This document shows, one piece after another, positions 22,381-30,613 of a stretch of 56,410 nucleotides of DNA. The position numbers were made by a program, and so were the translations under genes. A model generated the notes under the pieces. That model was not told where the DNA came from, did not search any database, and saw only the letters and a program-made list of their open reading frames with translations. How positions within the stretch are numbered: the stretch's first letter is position 1; each line of letters opens with the position of its first letter. Source of the stretch: an uncultured Pelagibacteraceae bacterium (GTDB taxonomy: Bacteria > Pseudomonadota > Alphaproteobacteria > Pelagibacterales > Pelagibacteraceae); contig CACCBF010000008.1 in the NCBI GenBank assembly GCA_902544135.1, forward strand, positions 1 to 56,410, given 5' to 3'.

Positions 22381-23148
22381 ATGTTTCGAGATTTTATAGA
22401 AATTTTAATTCTTTCTTCTATTCAAGGAATTTCAGAGTTTTTACCCATAAGCTCATCAGCTCATTTAATATTAGTATCAAACTTTTACGATTTAGAGACA
22501 AGTTCTTTGTTGATAGATATAAGTTTACATTTAGGTTCATTAATTGCAGTAATTTTTTATTTTAGAAAAGAGTTATTTGATCTAAGAAATAATAATAAAT
22601 TATTAAGTTTAATAATTATTGGTTCTTTGCCTTTAATAATATTTGGATATATTTTATATACCACTGAGTTTATTAATCTTTTAAGAAACACAAAAATAAT
22701 TGCATCAACAACATTGTTTTTTGGATTTATACTTTTTTTTGCTGATCAAAGAAAAACTGATCGAAATATCTCTACTGATTTGAATATTAAGTCAGTTTTA
22801 TTAATAGGTTTATTTCAAATATTAGCATTAATACCAGGAGTTAGTAGGGCTGGAATAACAATTACTGCAGCAAGATTTTTAAATTTTAATAGAATTGACT
22901 CTAGTAAAATTTCTTTTTTATTATCTATACCTGCTTTAGCAGGAGCAAGCTTCCTAGGTTTGAGGGAAGCTTTTGAACAATCAATAGAAATAAATTACTT
23001 ATTATTGATTGCTACTCTCTTATCATTTATGTTTTCATTTTTTACAATTAAATATTTTCTAAAATTTATAAATAAAATTTCCTTCAATATATTTGTAGTA
23101 TATCGAATAATTCTTGGCTTAATTTTATTTTTAATAATATATACTTAA
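22381..23148 (+). CDS. uppP: Undecaprenyl-diphosphatase
   Basis: A 255-residue polytopic inner-membrane enzyme (BacA/UppP family) that dephosphorylates undecaprenyl diphosphate, recycling the lipid carrier for peptidoglycan and surface polysaccharides. QGISEFLPISSSAH at residues 15-28 is the conserved first motif, and LIPGVSRAGITI near residue 155 is the second. About eight hydrophobic helices can be seen. The length is normal. It is divergent from gltD and ends in a 4-bp convergent overlap with the EamA transporter gene. Confidence 0.96.
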   Translation: MFRDFIEILILSSIQGISEFLPISSSAHLILVSNFYDLETSSLLIDISLHLGSLIAVIFYFRKELFDLRNNNKLLSLIIIGSLPLIIFGYILYTTEFINLLRNTKIIASTTLFFGFILFFADQRKTDRNISTDLNIKSVLLIGLFQILALIPGVSRAGITITAARFLNFNRIDSSKISFLLSIPALAGASFLGLREAFEQSIEINYLLLIATLLSFMFSFFTIKYFLKFINKISFNIFVVYRIILGLILFLIIYT

Positions 23149-24035
23149 GTCGTTTTCTTAATCAATGGAACTAATTGAGATAATAGGACTCCACTTAATA
23201 TGAAAAAACAACCCAGCAGATTATTAATACCTAATATTTGATTTAAAAGAAACCAAGCAGCGATCGTTGCGAATACACCTTCCAAGGAAAAAATTATTGC
23301 TGCTGGTGCTGGTGTTATATTTCTTTGCGCGTAAATTTGTAAAACAAATGCAAAACCACCTGACAAAATTCCAGCATATAAAATTGAATCTATTTCATTC
23401 AAAATATTTTCAATTACAAATTCTTCAGAAAATAAACCTATAACAAATGAAAATAGAGCAACTAGTAGAGTTTGAATCGCACCAATCGTTAATGGTAGAT
23501 TGTACTTTTTAATAATCATACCAGTAAAGATAATATGCGTACTCCAAAATAAAGCTCCCAATATTACAAGAGTGTCACCTAGTCTTACAGTTGCATCTTG
23601 AAAATTTGTTAATAAATACCCACCGATCAAACATAAAATTACTGATGGCCATACACTCCAATGTAAAAAATCTTTTCTAAAGATGAAAATAATTATGGGG
23701 ACCATTGGAACATAAAAAATTGTAAAAAAAGCAGCATTAGCTACATCGGTGTAAAGCAACGCAACCTGTTGTAATGCTGAGCCTAGAAATAATGACACTC
23801 CAATTAAAAGGGACAGAATAATGAATGTTTTCGTATCAAATCTAAATTCCTTTTTTAGTTTTTTTGCTTCGAAAAATAATGCTAAAGGAATAATTGCTAA
23901 AAAACCTACAAAAAATCTTACAGAATTAAAAGTAAATGGACCGATGTCATCCATACCTGTATCCTGTGCAACAAATGTAGTCCCCCAAATGAAAGTGCAC
24001 AGTAATGCACTAAATAACGATAGAGTTTTTGACAT
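23145..24035 (-). CDS. EamA/DMT-family transporter
   Basis: A 296-residue membrane protein with about ten hydrophobic segments in two repeated halves, as in drug/metabolite transporters. The first half starts LSLFSALLCTFIWGTTFV and shows PFTFNSVRFFVGF. The second contains ITPAPAAIIFSLEGVFATIAAW, the common EamA pattern before the last helices. The substrate is unknown; homologs export amino acids or metabolites. The gene follows aceF after 5 bp on the same strand, so it is probably the last gene of the aceE-aceF operon. Confidence 0.88.
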   Translation of the reverse strand: MSKTLSLFSALLCTFIWGTTFVAQDTGMDDIGPFTFNSVRFFVGFLAIIPLALFFEAKKLKKEFRFDTKTFIILSLLIGVSLFLGSALQQVALLYTDVANAAFFTIFYVPMVPIIIFIFRKDFLHWSVWPSVILCLIGGYLLTNFQDATVRLGDTLVILGALFWSTHIIFTGMIIKKYNLPLTIGAIQTLLVALFSFVIGLFSEEFVIENILNEIDSILYAGILSGGFAFVLQIYAQRNITPAPAAIIFSLEGVFATIAAWFLLNQILGINNLLGCFFILSGVLLSQLVPLIKKTT

Positions 24036-24040
24036 ATTTT

Positions 24041-25303
24041 TTATACAGCTAATTTATAAGCAAAATTTTTTCCAAGATTATCTTTCAAATCGTTGTTAAA
24101 TCGAGCAGCTTCAGCTCCATCAATTATTCTATGATCATATGATAAAGATAAAGGTAGAATTGTTCGTGTTATGAACTTTCCATCAATAAAAATTTGTTTT
24201 TTTTGAGATTTACCAACTCCTAAAATTGCGACTTCAGGGTAATTAATAATAGGTGTAAAAAAAGAACCACCAATACCTCCTAGACTTGTTATAGTCATAG
24301 AACCACCAAATAATTCTTTTTTATCAATTTTAAGATTTCTGCATTGATCACTTAATTTTTTAAGTTCATTTCCTATTAAAGTTATGTTCTTGTTATCAGC
24401 ATTTCTTAGTTTTGGTACCATAAGCCCATGTTTCGTATCCACAGCTATTCCTATGTGATAATACTTTTTTAGAGTCATTTTTCCTTTACCAATTTCATCG
24501 ATAGATGAATTAAAATTTGGAAATTTTTTAAGTGATGCAGTTAAAGCTTTGACAACAAAAGCTAAAGGAGTAATTTTTTTTTTTTCTCCAGTGTAAATAT
24601 CTGTTAGAGAAGTTCTAAATTCCTCTAATTCGGTTATATCTGCTTCGTCATGATTGGTCACATGAGGAATATTGGACCAAGAATTCATAAGATATTTAGA
24701 TGAAAGTTTTTTTACTCTTGGGATATCCTTTATTTCCGTTTTTCCAAATTCAGAGTGAGGATACTCTAGTTCTATCATTTCATCTTTTTTGAATTCTTTT
24801 TCAATATTTCTCTCAGGGGTTTTTGCAACAAATGACTTAACATCACTTTCGGTTACTCTTCCTAATCTTTCACTACCTTCAACTTTACTAATATCAACAC
24901 CAAGTTCTCTAGCAAATTTTCTGACTTTTGGTGAGGCTGAAGTTTTTTTTGAAAAATTTTTTACGATAATATTTTTTGGTTTAACTTCTTTTTCAATTTC
25001 TATTTTGTTTTTTTTGATGTATTCTTTTTTAGTTGATTGTATTACTTTAGTTTCTACATTGTTGTCTTTTAATTCAATTTCTAAAATCTTACTACCCTCG
25101 GAAACCTTATCACCAACTTTTAAGTTTAATTCTGTAACTAGTCCATCGTGTAATGAGGGAATTTCAACACTCGATTTATCACTTTCAATTGTGATTAAAG
25201 GATCATTTTTTTTAATCTCTTGACCTTTTTTGATTAAAATTTCAATAACCTCTACATCTTTGAATTCACCAATATTTGGAACTTTTATATCTTTTTTAGG
25301 CAT
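24041..25303 (-). CDS. aceF: Pyruvate dehydrogenase E2, dihydrolipoyl acetyltransferase
   Basis: A 420-residue E2. It has one N-terminal lipoyl domain (lipoylated Lys43 in IESDKSSVEIPS) and a Lys-rich linker. The E1/E3-binding domain includes ASPKVRKFARELGVDI near residue 113. The C-terminal acetyltransferase core has the catalytic DHRIIDGAEAARF near residue 393. It transfers acetyl groups to CoA. I placed the start at 25303 (MPKKDIKVPNIG). A longer frame to 25381 only reads back into the aceE end and adds residues unlike any lipoyl domain. The start lies 1 bp after the aceE stop. E2 here has a single lipoyl domain, with another located on AceE. Confidence 0.95.
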   Translation of the reverse strand: MPKKDIKVPNIGEFKDVEVIEILIKKGQEIKKNDPLITIESDKSSVEIPSLHDGLVTELNLKVGDKVSEGSKILEIELKDNNVETKVIQSTKKEYIKKNKIEIEKEVKPKNIIVKNFSKKTSASPKVRKFARELGVDISKVEGSERLGRVTESDVKSFVAKTPERNIEKEFKKDEMIELEYPHSEFGKTEIKDIPRVKKLSSKYLMNSWSNIPHVTNHDEADITELEEFRTSLTDIYTGEKKKITPLAFVVKALTASLKKFPNFNSSIDEIGKGKMTLKKYYHIGIAVDTKHGLMVPKLRNADNKNITLIGNELKKLSDQCRNLKIDKKELFGGSMTITSLGGIGGSFFTPIINYPEVAILGVGKSQKKQIFIDGKFITRTILPLSLSYDHRIIDGAEAARFNNDLKDNLGKNFAYKLAV

Positions 25304-25304
25304 T

Positions 25305-28300
25305 CTATAGTTTTGTTGGCATAGGTTTGTCAGTATCAATCTTATACTTTTTAATTGCTTCTTTAGCATATTTTGATGCAATAAGCTGTTCCTTAGCTAA
25401 AATGCTCAATCCATATGTTGTGATATGTTCCTTATCAACCTCAAAAAACTTTCTTAACTCTTTTCTTGTATCACTTCGTCCAAATCCATCTGTTCCTAGT
25501 GAATAAAAACTTTTGTTTACATAAGGTCTTATCTGGTCGGAGTTCATTCTCATATAATCAGAGGCCGCTAAAATTGGCCCTTCAGCGTTACCTAAACATT
25601 TTTCTACATAGCTTTTCTTAGGTTCTTTATCAGGGTTCAGAAGATTATATCTCTCTACATCAAGACCGTCCCTTCTTAATTCATTAAAGCTTGTCACACT
25701 CCAAATCTCACTATCGATTTGATATTCATTTTGTAATATTTCTGCACCAGCTATCATTTCTCTTAATATTGTGCCAGATCCAAGAAATTGAATTTTAGTT
25801 TTTTTATACTTATTAAACTCCTTTATTTTATACATTCCTTTTAAAATACCCTCCTCACATGATTTATCTTTTGGCATTTCTGGATGAGGATAATTTTCAT
25901 TCATAGTTGTAATATAATAAAAAATATTTTCTTTTTTCTCATGCATTCTTCTTAAACCTTCTCTAAAAATGACTGCAAGCTCGTAATGAAATGTTGGATC
26001 ATATGATATGCAATTAGGAATAGTTGAAGCCATTAAATGACTATGACCATCCTGATGTTGTAAACCCTCTCCAGCAAGAGTTGTTCTTCCAGCAGTGGCT
26101 CCAATCAAAAATCCTCTAGACTGACTATCTGCACCTGCCCAAGCAAAATCCCCAATTCTCTGAAAGCCAAACATTGAGTAGAAAAGATAAATTGGGATCA
26201 TTTCAATATCATGATTGGTATATGAAGTGCCAGCAGCTATCCACGATGACATCGCTCCAGCTTCATTAATTCCCTCTTCTAAAACTTGACCGCTCTTTTC
26301 CTCTTTATACGAACTTAGTTGAGCAGAGTCCTCTGGCTCATATTTTTGACCCTCATGTGCGTAAATTCCTATCTTTTGAAAAAATCCTTCCATTCCAAAA
26401 GTTCTTGCTTCATCAGGAATAATTGGGACCAGTCTTGGCGCAACATTTTTATCTCTCAAAAGATTTGTCAACATTCTAACTAGTGCCATTGTGGTTGACA
26501 TTTCTTTTTCACCAGTTGAAATTTTCATATTATCAAAAATGTCTTTTGGAGGTGCTTTAATAGGTTTTGCATAAGTAGTTCTCTCAGGAATAAAGCCACC
26601 CAACTGAAGTCTTCTATCTTTAATGTATTTTATTTCAGGAGAATTTTGATCTGGCTTATAATACTCAATATTTTTGACCTGCTGGTCTGTTAATGGAACA
26701 TCAAATCTATCTCTATAATACATTAGGTCTTCAACATCTAATTTTTTAGTCTGATGAGTTGTATTTACGCTCTCACCACTTTTACCCATGCCATAACCCT
26801 TAATAGTCTTAGCAATTACTACAGTGGGACTACCGACATTTTTAGATGCTTTGTCATATGCTGCAAAAACTTTATGGGGATCATGCCCACCTCTATTTAA
26901 TCTCCAAATATCCTTATCTGAAAGACTTGAGACAAGTTCCGAAGTTTCTGGATATTTTCCAAAAAATTTTTCTCTAACATAAGCTCCATCTCTTGCTTTC
27001 ATTGCTTGATATTCTCCATCAACTGTTTCATTCATTGTCTTAATTAGGTGGCCTGTTTTGTCATTCGCTAACAGTGAATCCCAATATGAACCCCAAATTA
27101 CTTTAATAACATTCCATCCGGCTCCTCTAAAAATTCCCTCTAATTCTTGTATAATTTTTCCATTACCTCGCACTGGACCGTCTAATCTTTGAAGGTTACA
27201 ATTTATAACAAATATAAGATTATCTAAATTTTCCCTAGCTGCTAAACCAATTGCTCCTAAAGACTCTGGCTCATCCATTTCTCCATCACCTAAAAATGAC
27301 CAAACTTTTCTACCCTCATCCTTAATTAGGCCTCTATTAATCAAGTATTTCATATATCTTGCTTGATAAATCGCTAACATTGGTCCTAAACCCATAGAGA
27401 CTGTTGGAAATTGCCAAAAGTTTGGCATTAACCAAGGATGTGGATATGAAGATAAACCGCCAGGCTTAACTTCCTGTCTAAAACTGTCCAATTGTTTTTC
27501 ATTAAGTCTCCCTTCAAGGAATGCTCTAGCATACATACCAGGTGCACTATGACCTTGAAAATAAATAAGATCTCCACCGAATTTATTATTTTTAGCTCTC
27601 CAAAAATGATTCATTCCAACATCATATAAAGTTGCTGCAGATGCAAAAGTTCCAATATGACCCCCAAGTTCAGGAAATTTTTTATTTGCTCTTACTACCA
27701 TTGCAGCGGCATTCCATCTAATTAATGACCTAATCCTTCTTTCTATATTCTGATCACCATTTGATTTCTTCTCCTCACTCACGGGAATCGTATTTATATA
27801 AGGGGTATTTTGTGTGTATGGAATATTGGCACCCTCCATATAAGCTTTATTAATTAATTCCTTAATCAAATAGTGAGCTCTGTGATTACCATCTTTTTCG
27901 ATGACATCTGATAGAGATTCTATCCATTCACGTGTCTCTAAAGGATCAATATCACCCTCATTTACAACTGCAATTTTGCTAGGTTTTTCTTTCTCTAATT
28001 CTGGAATTTGCTTTTCTTGCTCTTTATTTATCTTTAAAGAATTTTCCGCCTCTAAAATTAAATTTTCAGTATTTTTTGGAACCTCTTCTAATTTAGAAAA
28101 TTTTTTACTAGGGCTTGATATATTGAGAATCAGATCCCCTTTTGAAACTTTATCACCAACTTTTACTTTAATGTTTTCAACTTTCCCCGAAAAAGTTGAT
28201 GGAATTTCAACACTAGATTTGTCACTTTCAATAGTGACCACTGGATCATTTATTTTAACTTCTTGACCCTCTGCAACAAGTAATTCAATTACCTCAACAT

Positions 28301-28343
28301 TTTCAAAATCGCCGATATCAGGAACTAATAATTTTTCAGTCAT
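25305..28343 (-). CDS. aceE: Pyruvate dehydrogenase E1 (homodimeric type) with N-terminal lipoyl domain
   Basis: A 1012-residue protein, longer than the usual 880-890 of AceE. Residues 1-80 are a complete lipoyl domain (VPDIGDFENVEVIEL, lipoyl Lys42 in IESDKSSVEIPS, KVGDKVSKGD). A charged linker spans about 80-130. The E1 body then shows GGHIGTFASAATLYDV, the thiamine-diphosphate motif LGDGEMDEPES running to FVINCNLQRLDGP, and EGLQHQDGHSH. It decarboxylates pyruvate and acetylates lipoyl groups. The extra domain closely resembles the one in the neighbouring AceF, which suggests domain copying or movement. The frame is continuous and the start is close to a 94-bp promoter gap. Confidence 0.95.
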   Translation of the reverse strand: MTEKLLVPDIGDFENVEVIELLVAEGQEVKINDPVVTIESDKSSVEIPSTFSGKVENIKVKVGDKVSKGDLILNISSPSKKFSKLEEVPKNTENLILEAENSLKINKEQEKQIPELEKEKPSKIAVVNEGDIDPLETREWIESLSDVIEKDGNHRAHYLIKELINKAYMEGANIPYTQNTPYINTIPVSEEKKSNGDQNIERRIRSLIRWNAAAMVVRANKKFPELGGHIGTFASAATLYDVGMNHFWRAKNNKFGGDLIYFQGHSAPGMYARAFLEGRLNEKQLDSFRQEVKPGGLSSYPHPWLMPNFWQFPTVSMGLGPMLAIYQARYMKYLINRGLIKDEGRKVWSFLGDGEMDEPESLGAIGLAARENLDNLIFVINCNLQRLDGPVRGNGKIIQELEGIFRGAGWNVIKVIWGSYWDSLLANDKTGHLIKTMNETVDGEYQAMKARDGAYVREKFFGKYPETSELVSSLSDKDIWRLNRGGHDPHKVFAAYDKASKNVGSPTVVIAKTIKGYGMGKSGESVNTTHQTKKLDVEDLMYYRDRFDVPLTDQQVKNIEYYKPDQNSPEIKYIKDRRLQLGGFIPERTTYAKPIKAPPKDIFDNMKISTGEKEMSTTMALVRMLTNLLRDKNVAPRLVPIIPDEARTFGMEGFFQKIGIYAHEGQKYEPEDSAQLSSYKEEKSGQVLEEGINEAGAMSSWIAAGTSYTNHDIEMIPIYLFYSMFGFQRIGDFAWAGADSQSRGFLIGATAGRTTLAGEGLQHQDGHSHLMASTIPNCISYDPTFHYELAVIFREGLRRMHEKKENIFYYITTMNENYPHPEMPKDKSCEEGILKGMYKIKEFNKYKKTKIQFLGSGTILREMIAGAEILQNEYQIDSEIWSVTSFNELRRDGLDVERYNLLNPDKEPKKSYVEKCLGNAEGPILAASDYMRMNSDQIRPYVNKSFYSLGTDGFGRSDTRKELRKFFEVDKEHITTYGLSILAKEQLIASKYAKEAIKKYKIDTDKPMPTKL

Positions 28344-28437
28344 TTTTATGTTTTATACATTATAAAAATATAGTTAATTGCAAATTTTAACACATTCTGT
28401 CCTATTTTTTGACACTCTTTTACTTTTAAATGCAAAA

Positions 28438-28554
28438 ATGATTAAAAAGATACTAAAATTACTTATTCATTCAAATTATAATACACACATAGACGCTAAA
28501 ATGTGGATACAAAAAATATTACTAGAAGGGAAGTACGGAAAGATAAATTCCTAA
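28438..28554 (+). CDS. Possible 38-residue hypothetical protein
   Basis: A short frame in the divergent gap upstream of aceE, starting MIKKILKLLIHSNYN and ending KYGKINS. It overlaps the end of the convergent acetyltransferase gene by 4 bp, like real neighbours in this genome. It contains no recognised motif and no convincing ribosome binding site. It may be a real micro-gene or a chance frame. Confidence 0.25.
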   Translation: MIKKILKLLIHSNYNTHIDAKMWIQKILLEGKYGKINS

Positions 28555-29726
28555 ATTCTTTCAACACATAAAGCTATACCCATTCCACCTCCAATACAGA
28601 GAGTTGCGCAACCCTTGCTTTTTTTTTGTCTCTTCATTTCATGTATTAAAGTTACAAGTATTCTTGCTCCTGATGCACCAATAGGATGACCTAGCGCGAT
28701 TGCACCACCATTTACATTAACTTTGTTTGGGTCAACACCCAACTCACGAATTACAGCAATGCTTTGAGCTGCAAAAGCTTCATTAATTTCAAATAAATCA
28801 ACCTCATCTAAATTCCATCCAGCTATATTAATTGCCTTGCGAACAGCTTCTATTGGCCCTAGACCCATTAAAGTTGGATCTACTCCAACTGATGCCCATG
28901 ACACTATTTTTACAAGCGGATTGATAGATTTTTTTTCTGCTTCTTCAATAGTGGTTAAAAATAAAGCTGCAGCACCATCATTTATACCAGAAGAATTTCC
29001 AGGTGTTACTGTTCCATTTTCTTTGAAAACTGTTTTAAGTTTTTCTAGATCAGAAATTTTTAGACCTATTCGTGGATGTTCATCTAAGTTTAGCAGGTTA
29101 TTACTTTGATTAATCTTAACTAACTCATCATCAAATTTGCTATTTTTGATTGCCTCTTCTGTTTTTTTTTGAGATTTTAGAGCAAACTCATCTTGTTCCT
29201 TTTTAGATATGTCAAATTTTTTTGCAATATTTTCTGCTGTAACGCCCATATGATAATTATTAAAAGCATCCATTAATCCATCATTAATCATTGTGTCTGT
29301 TAGTTTATCTTCTGAAATTTTTCTTTCGTCTCTAAAAAAAATTGAATGTGGTGCTATTGACATATTCTCTTGTCCCCCAGAAATAATATTTAATGACTCT
29401 CCTAATTTGATAGATTGATATCCAGATATTACTGCTCTTAATCCAGACCCACAAACTTGATTGATTATATGTGCTGGTTTTGAAATTGGTATTCCAGCAT
29501 TTATTGCAGCTTGTCTAGCAGGGTTCTGTCCAGCGCCAGCAGTCAATACTTGACCCATTATTACTTCATCTACCTCATCTGGACTAAATTTAGTTAGTTT
29601 TAAAGCTTCTTTGATTACTAAAGATCCAAGCTGATCAGATCTCATTTTTTTTAATGAACCTCTATAAGATCCTATAGGTGTCCTAACAGCACTAACAATC
29701 ACCACTTCTTTTGATTTATATGTCAT
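28551..29726 (-). CDS. Acetyl-CoA C-acetyltransferase (thiolase)
   Basis: A 391-residue thiolase of normal length that condenses two acetyl-CoA or cleaves acetoacetyl-CoA. The start VVIVSAVRTPIGSYRGSLK is typical. The nucleophile Cys lies in NQVCGSGLRAV near residue 89. The other signatures are GHPIGASGARI with the catalytic His and LCIGGGMGIA with the second Cys near residue 379. No polyhydroxyalkanoate or ketone-body partner genes lie beside it, so I do not assign phaA or atoB. It has a short gap to the upstream tRNA-Arg on the other strand. Confidence 0.95.
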   Translation of the reverse strand: MTYKSKEVVIVSAVRTPIGSYRGSLKKMRSDQLGSLVIKEALKLTKFSPDEVDEVIMGQVLTAGAGQNPARQAAINAGIPISKPAHIINQVCGSGLRAVISGYQSIKLGESLNIISGGQENMSIAPHSIFFRDERKISEDKLTDTMINDGLMDAFNNYHMGVTAENIAKKFDISKKEQDEFALKSQKKTEEAIKNSKFDDELVKINQSNNLLNLDEHPRIGLKISDLEKLKTVFKENGTVTPGNSSGINDGAAALFLTTIEEAEKKSINPLVKIVSWASVGVDPTLMGLGPIEAVRKAINIAGWNLDEVDLFEINEAFAAQSIAVIRELGVDPNKVNVNGGAIALGHPIGASGARILVTLIHEMKRQKKSKGCATLCIGGGMGIALCVERI

Positions 29727-29798
29727 TAATTTTTAAATTTATCTTATAATTAAAATATACTAAAAATTAATATAATGTATTTAAATAAAATTATAAAT

Positions 29799-29875
29799 GC
29801 GTCTGTAGCTCAACTGGATAGAGCGCTTGGCTACGGACCAGGAGGTTCTGGGTTCGACTCCTAGCAGGCGCACCA
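29799..29875 (+). tRNA. tRNA-Arg(ACG)
   Basis: A 77-nt cloverleaf. The acceptor GCGTCTG pairs with CAGGCGC. The anticodon arm is CTTGG-CTACGGA-CCAGG with anticodon ACG, which would be modified to inosine by TadA to read CGU/CGC/CGA. The T arm has GGTTCGA. The discriminator is A, and CCA is encoded (29873-29875). Confidence 0.97.
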
Positions 29876-29885
29876 AAAAATATAA

Positions 29886-29984
29886 ATGTTTGATTGGCTC
29901 CTTAAATCTTCCCTGCAAATGTCTGTAATTTATTTTTTCATAATAATCTTTATTATTTTATTAATTTTAACTTTTATATTATAA
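29886..29984 (+). CDS. Possible 32-residue membrane micro-protein
   Basis: A short frame 10 bp after tRNA-Arg and 7 bp before the thioesterase gene on the same strand. After MFDWLLKSSLQMSV comes a run of about 18 Ile/Leu/Phe residues, a single membrane helix, ending at the stop. Its position fits an operon-like micro-gene, but no ribosome binding site is clear and AT-rich DNA readily encodes hydrophobic runs. Confidence 0.3.
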   Translation: MFDWLLKSSLQMSVIYFFIIIFIILLILTFIL

Positions 29985-29991
29985 AAATTCT

Positions 29992-30405
29992 ATGACAGAT
30001 AAATTTGAGCAAATTAGTCTAAAAACAGGATTTATGAAACACAATGGTGGAGTTTTATTTAGACAAATTTCTGAAAATCAGTATGAGTTTAAATCTACAA
30101 TAACAAAAAACCATCTAAATTCAGCAGGTATCACTCACGGTGGTTACCTTGCGGCTTTAATTGATGCTGGTGCTGGTTCAGCTGCTCACAGATCAGCTAA
30201 ACCTTCACCATGTGTAACAATTTCATTGGATTTAAAATTTATTGGTACATCTAAAGTTGGAGATGAAATTATAGGTCATGTTAGAATTTTAAAAAAAACC
30301 AAAACACTCGTGTTTTTGTTTTGTGAGCTTAAGTGTAACGATGAAATAATTACTGCCGCAAACGGTATTTGGAAAATCTTAAAAAATAAACCCATTAATA
30401 TCTAG
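29992..30405 (+). CDS. PaaI-like hotdog thioesterase
   Basis: A 137-residue protein of the hotdog fold. NSAGITHGGYLAALIDAGAG near residue 45 is the signature of PaaI/YdiI-type acyl-CoA thioesterases, with the Asp of LIDAG as the likely catalytic acid. ISLDLKFIGTSKVGD follows as the central strand. It hydrolyses acyl-CoA thioesters of unknown chain type. It lies near an acetyl-CoA acetyltransferase and upstream of the SUV3-type helicase, with a 208-bp gap after it that shows only AT-rich promoter-like sequence. Confidence 0.9.
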   Translation: MTDKFEQISLKTGFMKHNGGVLFRQISENQYEFKSTITKNHLNSAGITHGGYLAALIDAGAGSAAHRSAKPSPCVTISLDLKFIGTSKVGDEIIGHVRILKKTKTLVFLFCELKCNDEIITAANGIWKILKNKPINI

Positions 30406-30613
30406 TGTGTATTTGGCTAATTAGTTAAAGATGAAATATACCAGAAGAATAAATATTAATTGTTATATAAATTTTATATATGTGCTAAAATAAAATTGCT
30501 TATTTTTAAAATGAGAACTTTTTAACTTCCGATTCGGTCTTGTTTTAGTCTATTTTTGTTCTTTAGTGCTAACAATATCTGGTAGGTGAAAAAAAAAGTA
30601 TACTAAACATAGA

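Noticed and set aside
25304..25381. A longer aceF start inside aceE
   Set aside because: The extra 26 residues are aceE 3' sequence in another frame and come before a typical lipoyl-domain start.
30406..30613. A possible RNA gene or riboswitch in the gap before the SUV3-type helicase
   Set aside because: I could not find a convincing stem set or known motif; it looks like AT-rich promoter sequence.
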